A stretch of DNA of 25,169 nucleotides, taken from Intoshia linei. Its lineage: Eukaryota > Orthonectida > Rhopaluridae. The DNA lies in assembly GCA_001642005.1 (NCBI GenBank), contig LWCA01000502.1, positions 1 through 25,169 of the forward strand, read 5' to 3'. The number at the start of each line of letters is the position of its first letter. The first letter of the stretch is position 1. The notes under the pieces are model-generated. The model was given only the letters and a program-made list of their open reading frames with translations. It was not told where the DNA came from and ran no database searches. Both the position numbers and the translations under genes were made by a program. Of the stretch, positions 19,034-25,169 are shown one piece after another.

Positions 19034-19401
19034 GTCCGAAAATTAAAAAAAACGATTTTTATGATAGAGCTTATTCCAGTTGATATACAAATATTGTAAA
19101 TACAAAATTTTAACTCCAGAAATTTACGCATTTCCGGTGAAAAATAATTATAAATATATTATCAACCAATATTTTTCAAATATTTCGATTAAAATAAAAA
19201 TTGAAAAATATAAATATAGTTTCTACAATTTCAAAAAAAATGAGCATTGAACGTCTACACATTTCCAATAAAGAAATATGGGTGAAAATTTATATAATTT
19301 GTTCCTTCGGAATTTTTGTCATTGCTACGCAATACTCAATTTTTCAATCTCAAATTATCATTTTCAATACTTTTTGTTTAACATTTAAATTAAAACTACA
19401 A
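19034..19401 (+). repeat. Repeat family R1, copy 1
   Basis: About 370 bp shared in the same orientation with 24225-24570. Anchors are GTCCGAAAATT, TTATTCCAGTTGATATA, ATTATCAACCAATATTTTTC, CATTGCTACGCAAT and TTTAAATTAAAACTACAA. An open stretch at 19201-19443 falls within it and is not a gene. Confidence 0.85.
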
Positions 19402-19486
19402 GAATATTCTGATATTTTTAAAGAAGCCTACCAGAAAAATTGAAATAAAAAAGATAGTTTTACTGAATAAGATGGCACATTTGTCA

Positions 19487-19500
19487 CGCCAGGGGGCGAC
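19487..19500 (+). promoter_or_regulatory. CTCF-like motif downstream of gene B
   Basis: CGCCAGGGGGCGAC stands out as a GC island in AT-rich DNA and matches the AGGGGGCG core of CTCF sites (about 12 of 14 positions of the consensus as remembered). It lies between genes B and A. Function is inference only. Confidence 0.3.
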
Positions 19501-19663
19501 TGTCCTCTGCACTTCACCTATATAGAGTGAATATAATGTATATAATAGTGTTTATAATATACACTACTGTTACAAACGTAGCTGTGAAACATGGCGACTT
19601 CACTTGCCATTGGCTATAATGCATACTGGAATCCAATTATATTGCATATTATATTTAAAAACA

Positions 19664-19669
19664 TTTAAT
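19664..19669 (-). terminator. Possible poly(A) signal ATTAAA of gene B
   Basis: Minus-strand ATTAAA lies 38 nt after the gene B stop. It is the commonest variant of AATAAA, but in AT-rich DNA it is weak evidence. Confidence 0.35.
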
Positions 19670-19707
19670 GATAATGTAGTTATTACATTAAACTATACAA
19701 TTATAAA

Positions 19708-19964
19708 CTAGATTTGATTGGAAATTTTAAATTGAAAGAGCTTTCGTAAAGATGACCCAACAATATCTGAAAGACTTTTATTTCTAGAGAAACAATTGAG
19801 ATTAGCAGTTAGGTCGGTGGCATTCCAGTTTAAATAAAAATTTGCAACCTCTTGCACAGATCTTGTTGGTATAGCTCTTTGAATTAAACAATAGTTTTTT
19901 CCAAATTCATACACAGCTGTTTCAAATTTGAAAACTTCCTTTTGGTTCCACTTCATGTCAGAAC
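19708..19964 (-). CDS. Gene B exon 7: SANT domain and C-terminus
   Basis: It encodes MKWNQKEVFKFETAV, FGKNYCLIQR and QEVANFYLNWNATDL, then a tail with NKS and SSLRKLF that parallels gene A (NKS, SSILRNDF). Acceptor AG at 19965-19966 is preferred; one at 19971-19972 is equally in phase. Confidence 0.88.
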
Positions 19965-22900
19965 CTATAACTAAATGTATCATTAACTTTGTTTATTAGA
20001 ATGTTTATTATTAAATATTTGATAGAAATTTACCTTTAGACAAATTTTCCTTAATAGAACACTTTGATTGATGCATAGCGACACAATAATCGTTATTCCA
20101 CTTTTCAAGAATATGGTACGCCTAAATTGATAATAAATAATGAAAAAACTAACTTACACCACGAAAATATGTGCAAAATCCAATTTTTTCAATTAATTTT
20201 TTGTTTTCATAAAATATTTCGGAAAAAAAATATATGAATACTAAAATGCTTTTTTGACCGTGAAAGCGTTACTTATTCACAATGAAATTTTTTGTGTGTG
20301 TTAACAGTATAGAATTGCATCACGTAAATTTTTTTAAATTCAAGGGCTGTTTTCATTAAAAAAAAGGGTAATTTGTGGTTTTGGCCCTTAAGATATATTT
20401 TTTTTAAATTTAAATTTATGATTTTAAAATCAGTATCAGAGTGTATATTTTTTTAAATTCTCGAACTCGTTTGATTTTCAAAAAAAAAACAAACAATTGG
20501 GCTTTTTGACCCGAAAGGTGTGAGTTTAGGAGGTTGAAATTTATCTTACTAACACCTCGGAAAAACTGTAATAAAAATGTGAACTTTATACAATTCTAAA
20601 ATTGGTAATTATTGAAATAAACAATAACACACACAAACAAAGCATATTAAATAAGTAAGGATTTAATAGCAAAATTTAGAGTTTGCACATAGCTTTGCGG
20701 TGCGGTATAAATGAATATAATAAATAAGTACGTACACTGTACGCCGTAATGTGATCTCTGTATAAAATTATAATATTGTGTTAAATTATCAAATGGTGTT
20801 CATAACCGAGACTACTCAAGTCGAAGTCACTACAAAATTAAAAATAAATACAAAAAAAATTTTCGCCAACCAAGCATTTTACATTTTAAATTTAACACAC
20901 AAAAATAGTAATATAAGTGTCTTTTAAATCGTAATTCATGTATTTTTCGTTTTATTTAAGATTATTCTTTAAGTATTCAACAAAACATTCCATTATAAAT
21001 ATACCACATATGCGGTCCTACGACATTGACATTAAACCGAAACCACTGCACAATGTGCAGTGCATATGTACTAGAGATGATAAATTTTTATAAATATACC
21101 TGATGGTTGTGTAACGGCACCAAATACCGCCTCAATACTGCATCTACAGTCATATTTCTGCGAGTCGATATAGCTTGATAAATTACGTATTGATACCAAT
21201 CCAAATAATTTCCTAAAACATGATTAATATACGAAAAAGTATTTTTTACTTTTTCTTAATGAAATAAAATTTATCTTGTCCGATTCTTTATGTGGTAGGC
21301 TATCATCCCACACCACCTTATAATTAACTTCCGGAAGTGCACTTACATATATATGCAAATCTGTTGAATTCGAGATTTCCCTTTCGATTCGACATTTTCT
21401 AGCATTATCTATCATAGGACAAATCTAGGAATATCTATATAGTGGTCACTCTCAAAAGTGGCCATACAACGGTTCTTGATAAAAATCTTATAAATTTATC
21501 TAATTTCTCAACGTTTCAAAAGTGTTCAACAGAACAATTCAACTATAATAGATAGTTTTAATATTAATTAAAAATATATATATACAATAAGTATAAATAT
21601 TAATTTTTAAAATCTTCTAAATTCAAAGTTTCGAATTAAAAAATTCTAAAATGGACCAGGAATGCGTGGACTTGTGATTTTGAAATTTTTTTCTTAATCA
21701 ACCGGAAAACAGTGTCAGAACAATCTCTTTTCAACTTTTCAATAAATTCCATAAACTTTAATTATTGGCAGTAATTTGTAGTTTTGACTGTAAAGGTGCA
21801 AGTTTTTGAGGTTGAAAATTTCAATTGATGATAATACTCATGATTTTAAAAACAACTCTTTTTTAAACAACTGTCTTTTCTAAAAACAACTCTTTTTTTA
21901 TTTAAAAAAAGGCTCATTTGAGGTTTTGACCGTGAAGGTGGTAATTTTTAAGTTTAGAATTTAAAAACTAATTTATAATTACTAATTACTCTACTTACTT
22001 CTAAAAAAATATTATTTAAAATTTGGACTTTTTGTTTATCAAATTTCTGGACTATCAAGTTTTCTAAATAAATGGTTACACTTAAACACATGCATATATT
22101 TTTAGCAATTTAGTTTTATAACTAAGGATAGAAGAAAATTATAAGAACCTCAGTTTAAGAAACAATGGTATGTATATGTATAATATTAACATAAATATTA
22201 TGAAATTACTATTGATAAATCTATTTCCTCTTCTATGGCGTAATCTGCACGTTCAAACATTCTCTTATGTTTAAAGTTACCGAAAGTTCCTATTATTATA
22301 ATAATTAAGAAATATATACGTTTCATAAACCTAAAATTAATATATATACTAATAATTATATGTTAGAAAATTATGCTAAATTTAAAGATATAAATCCTAA
22401 TTCTACAAAGTTTACATAATGTTTTTAGTAATAGTTATGTATATCTATAGAAAACACGGTACAAGTTGTACCTACAACACTAAAAAATGTAACATGTTAA
22501 AATATATATCATTATAATCTTCTCAGTTCAGAGTCTCAACTCTGATCAACTTCAGAGAGCAGGTAATGTTTTCAGATTTTTTTTCGAGATCGCATTCATA
22601 AGTTGTTCCACTTTTAAAATTCTAGATATTTACATGGCTATTTTAACCCAAATGAATTTATTTTGCGTTAATAATTTAAAAAAGTGCGATTAGAACTTAC
22701 ATTTTATTAATTATATTTTAATGATGAATATTTATATTATTTTATTTTAATTTTAGTCTACAATTATTAATTAATCAAAATAATTTTTTTGTTCAAATTA
22801 TAGATTAATTTACCATATACATCATGTAAACAGACATAATTAACAGAACTGGTTTGGTTGTACAATGTACATTGTACAATTTAGATGTAAATTTACTATT

Positions 22901-23116
22901 AATTTTCAAATTTAAAATTAAAAATAGTGAAATGTAAATCATATTAAAATTACGCATCAAAATATCGCTTTTTGATACCCCATTAGGGTTAGAACCACTC
23001 GCATAATACCAATCTTCAACATTCATCTAAATTCAAAAAACAATTTAATATATAAATTAAAACACACTTATATTTTATAAATCTAAAAATTTAGTACAAA
23101 TTACCTCATTCTCCAT
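19708..23116 (-). CDS. Gene B: divergent ELM2-SANT paralogue (about 265 aa, 7 exons)
   Basis: Exons, in transcript order: 23105-23116, 22954-23026, 22210-22289, 21250-21424, 21100-21212, 20034-20121 and 19708-19964, totalling 798 nt. An alternative last-exon start at 19970 adds two codons. It copies gene A's plan: a four-codon first exon, matching phases, and 113- and 88-nt exons. The ELM2 opening is eroded, with no RVG..YQ; only YKVVWDDSLP is recognisable. SANT (W186 to about 228) keeps FETA, GK, IQ and QEV..FY, but the positions of MTA1 Tyr328 and Lys331 are Leu225 and Asn228. The basic NLS-like block of gene A is absent, though FKHKR occurs near residue 35. A protein is inferred because all seven exons stay open, but HDAC activation may be lost. 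It could also be an early-stage pseudogene. Confidence 0.78.
20034..20121 (-). CDS. Gene B exon 6: end of ELM2
   Basis: An 88-nt exon, phase 0 to 1, encoding AYHILEKWNNDYCVAMHQSK. It pairs with gene A exon 8 (AYFVLKACKYNYTLA) at identical length. Confidence 0.85.
20220..20659 (+). repeat. Repeat family R2, copy 2 (in gene B intron)
   Basis: Lies in the 978-nt intron between gene B exons 5 and 6. The part from 20389 matches the interior of the hAT element at 2748-3432. The longer part, from 20220, matches copy 3 inverted (AGGGCTGTTTTCATT, GGTAATTTGTGGTTTTGG). Confidence 0.8.
21100..21212 (-). CDS. Gene B exon 5: ELM2 helices
   Basis: A 113-nt exon after GTTTTAG, ending CATCAG|GTATAT. NYLDWYQYVIYQAIS aligns with SYLIKYQNLLYEAIS of gene A, and PLHNHQ aligns with PLYNPK. 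Confidence 0.85.
21250..21424 (-). CDS. Gene B exon 4: degenerate ELM2
   Basis: A 175-nt exon after TTCCTAG, phase 0 to 1 (donor AAAAA|GTAAAA). VSALPEVNYKVVWDDSLPHK retains the ELM2 'VVW' strand, but the RVG..YQ signature is gone. It is 36 nt longer than gene A exon 6. The next intron is only 37 nt. Confidence 0.75.
21425..22209 (-). other. Gene B intron 3, where the NLS exons of gene A are missing
   Basis: 785 nt between gene B exons 3 and 4. No counterpart of gene A exons 4 and 5 was seen. It contains repeat-derived sequence (about 21690-21970), including TAAAAACAACTCTTTTTT twice at 21847 and 21881. Confidence 0.5.
22210..22289 (-). CDS. Gene B exon 3: acidic/basic segment
   Basis: An 80-nt exon after AATAATAG, phase 1 to 0, encoding TFGNFKHKRMFERADYAIEE. 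It corresponds to gene A exon 3 but carries more basic residues. Confidence 0.65.
22290..22953 (-). other. Gene B intron 2
   Basis: 664 nt, AT-rich, with a perfect 22-bp palindrome at 22858-22879. No additional exon seen. Confidence 0.5.
22858..22879. repeat. Perfect 22-bp palindrome
   Basis: TTGTACAATGTACATTGTAC plus AA is its own reverse complement over 22 bp. A related 17-mer (AATGTACAATGTACATT) occurs near 4780 in RhoGEF intron 4. Confidence 0.8.
22954..23026 (-). CDS. Gene B exon 2: N-terminal segment
   Basis: A 73-nt exon after GAATTTAG (MNVEDWYYASGSNP, then SKSDILM), ending TTGATGC|GTAATTTT. It corresponds to gene A exon 2 by donor context, phase 1 exit and the NP..D.LM ending. Confidence 0.7.
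23105..23116 (-). CDS. Gene B exon 1: start codon, MENE
   Basis: ATGGAGAATGAG|GTAATT on the minus strand, in phase 0 with exon 2 across a 78-nt intron. It is chosen by analogy with gene A. Exon 2 begins with its own ATG, so translation could also start there. Confidence 0.6.
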
Positions 23117-23730
23117 AATTAATAATGTTATATTAACAAAATTGTACTTTAAAAATGAATCTGTTTATACAGATAAAATAAAATAATTAAAAATTAAAAG
23201 TTAATATCATTATATCCATTTTTTGCATTTGTTACACAAGGATAAACAGGCTGATATATTATATTAAGTTGATAATATCAACTAGTAATTTATACAAGTA
23301 TGGATAATATATAGCTATGGTGACAAGTTTAGGTTTATTTTTTTATTATATATAAACAATGTTTATTAAACACTAGGTTGACTTTTATGTACTCGTACGA
23401 ATAGCACCTATCTCTGCTGAAGAACGATATTTTTTATTTTACCAAAAAAATACATTCAATCAGAAAATGTAAATAAAAAATGATATTATTCATGTTAATG
23501 TATTCATGTCATTGTTAATGTCAAAATTATCTCTGAATGTTGTCAGAATTTAATTTCCAATAACCTACTGCTTTACAATGACCAATTTGATATATCGCCC
23601 ATCTATGTATCGAGATTGATTACGGCATATTTTGAAGAGGTTAATATTGCATTGTCATCATGATTTTAATCTGATCGAAAACCTATAAGTATTAAGATCA
23701 AAGCTATTTACAACAACAACACACATTATC
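23117..23730. other. Upstream region of gene B
   Basis: Should contain the gene B promoter and 5' UTR. AT-rich; no TATA box or initiator can be singled out. A 614-bp stretch with nothing else recognised. Confidence 0.4.
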
Positions 23731-24190
23731 CTTACTTATATATTAATAATATACTATGCAATATTTGTTTCTATGTGTGTGTTACCGTTTATTTCAATAA
23801 CCACCAATCTTAGAATTTTATCAAGTCTACATTTCAATTACAGTTTTTTCCGATGGTGTTAGCAAAATAAATTTAACCCTCCCAAACTCACATCTTACAG
23901 ATTAAAAAGCCCAATTGTCCTTTTTTTGAAAATCAAACGAGTTTGAGAATTTAAAAAAAATAATTACGCTTTGATACGGATTTTAAAATCATAAATATTG
24001 TCATAAATTTATATTTAAAAAAATATATCATCAGGGCCAAAACCACAAATTACCCATTTTTTAATGAAAACAGCCCTAGGATTTAATAAAATTTACAGGT
24101 GGTACAGTTGTATCCTGTTAACAGACACAAAAAATTTCAATCTGAAAAATGACGTTTTTACGATCAAAAAAGCATTTTAGTTCCGAAATA
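23731..24190 (-). repeat. Repeat family R2, copy 3 (inverted)
   Basis: Inverted relative to copies 1 and 2. Landmarks include AACTCACATCTTACAG, GAAAATCAAACGAGTTTGAG and AAACCACAAATTACCC. Next to it, in the opposite sense, is R1 copy 2. Confidence 0.8.
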
Positions 24191-24224
24191 TTTTATTAAA
24201 ACAAAAAATATTAAATAATAATTG

Positions 24225-24570
24225 GTCCGAAAATTGAAAAAAAAAATTTTCTGATAAAGTTTATTCCAGTTGATATAAATACAAAATTTCAACCCCAGAA
24301 ATCTACGTATTCCCAGTGAAAAATAATTTGTAATATATTATCAACCAATATTTTTCAAATATTTTGATTAAAATAAAAATTGAAAATGCAAATTGTTCCT
24401 ACAATTTCAAAAAAACTGTGCATTGAACGTCTACAGATTTTCAATAAAAAAATATGGGTTAAAATTTATATAATTCAATCCTTCAGAATTTTTTTCATTG
24501 CTACGCAATTTTTAAATTTTAAATTCTCATTATCAAAACAATTTGTATAAAATTTAAATTAAAACTACAA
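24225..24570 (+). repeat. Repeat family R1, copy 2
   Basis: Direct copy of 19034-19401, with small deletions, upstream of gene B. The open frame of copy 1 is broken here, showing that neither copy is under coding constraint. Confidence 0.85.
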
Positions 24571-24910
24571 CAACGATTACTAAAAGTAATACAACTTTGT
24601 TATTATCATTTTTATTACAATCCTTTGCAATATTAGTCAAAGTCACCTGAAATATGTTTATAAAGTGCTGTTCCGTTAATTATAATTAACAAAATTAATT
24701 AATTAATATTTTTAACTATATATTAAATTGATACTGAATATAATATATTATATTATCATATTTAAAATGACAAAATAATTTTATATAATTCTATTTTTTC
24801 TGGAATTTATGCTATTTATGACAATTTTTAGGATTGGACTGTTTTTACTAAGTCGTTTCATAAGTAATGTCGTTTGTATTGTAACTTTATTATAAATAAT
24901 TATATCTTTA
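24571..24910. other. AT-rich intergenic DNA
   Basis: No ORF, RNA gene or repeat boundary recognised. Confidence 0.4.
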
Positions 24911-25169
24911 CGAATATTTACTGTAAGTGCGTTATTTTTTTATTTTTACGAAATATGGAAAAAATGTGTATTCGATGAAAGAGTAATTTCCGATGACAAA
25001 CATATTTTTAATAGTATTTAGAGAAACAAGTTGGATGATTATGAAAGTTTCATATGGGGCATACCGTATCGGGAACTAATGAAAATATATGTAATGTTTA
25101 TGGCAAAGATCTATCAACATACGAAAAACTTAAAGATGGTTCTTAAAGTTCAGACAAAACAATTATAAC
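24911..25169 (+). pseudogene. Coding-like interrupted sequence at the right edge, unidentified
   Basis: One frame reads FYEIWKKCVFDERVISDDKH, meets TAG at 25019-25021, and continues RNKLDDYESF. From about 25060 the plausible frame shifts by one, reading SGTNENICNVYGKDLSTYEK to a TAA at 25144-25146. Residue composition looks protein-like and less AT-biased than the surroundings, but stop and frameshift argue for a decayed gene or transposon fragment. The family is not recognised. Confidence 0.35.

Noticed and set aside
19201-19443. 80-codon plus-strand open frame
   Set aside because: Falls in repeat R1; the second copy at 24225-24570 has the frame broken.
22805-23026. Minus-strand frame read as one 73-codon gene
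   Set aside because: Only its first 73 nt are kept, as gene B exon 2; the rest is AT-rich intron past a good donor.
1-25169. Bacterial-type features, CRISPR arrays, tRNA or rRNA genes
   Set aside because: No regularly spaced repeats, ribosome binding sites, operons or cloverleaf sequences were seen; all genes are spliced.

Overview
The window looks like animal nuclear DNA, probably from an arthropod such as a hemipteran insect, though no species can be named from sequence alone. The evidence is very AT-rich sequence, multi-exon genes with GT-AG introns, cut-and-paste transposon remnants (hAT, pogo/Tigger) and metazoan domains (DH, BAR, ELM2, SANT). All exon models were built by hand from splice sites, reading phase and family motifs. 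Many introns are very short (37-51 nt), and 27 of 28 modelled acceptors end in TAG rather than CAG.

Region 1-12762 (+) is the 3' part of a DNMBP/Tuba-like Rho-family exchange factor. Fifteen exons join in phase into 813 codons plus a stop, and the gene is open at the left edge. The order is a charged N-terminal linker, a complete DH domain (exons 2-6), a BAR-like domain (exons 7-10), a linker, a divergent SH3-like region (exons 12-13), a 14-nt microexon and a short terminal exon. Its introns hold two hAT-type MITEs, a decayed pogo/Tigger copy, a fold-back repeat and a stop-containing SH3-like relic.

Region 12811-15698 (-) is gene A, a complete 9-exon, 302-residue ELM2-SANT protein of the MTA/MIER/CoREST class. 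It converges on the RhoGEF gene with only 48 nt between the two stop codons. Region 19708-23116 (-) is gene B, a 7-exon paralogue of about 265 residues. A and B share gene structure exon by exon, including a four-codon first exon (MEDT / MENE), exons of exactly 113 and 88 nt, and matching phases. B lacks the two-exon block that encodes A's basic nuclear-localisation-like stretch. B has also replaced two residues (Tyr to Leu, Lys to Asn) that in MTA1-type SANT domains bind the inositol phosphate that activates HDACs.

The 4 kb between B and A, the long introns of B and the right end (23117-25169) are AT-rich repeat sequence. Related repeat copies lie on both sides of gene B and inside it. The last 250 bases hold coding-like but interrupted sequence of unknown origin. 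The RhoGEF and the ELM2-SANT genes have no evident functional link. The ELM2-SANT pair looks like a fast-evolving tandem duplication, with A the apparently canonical HDAC-cofactor type and B a divergent copy.
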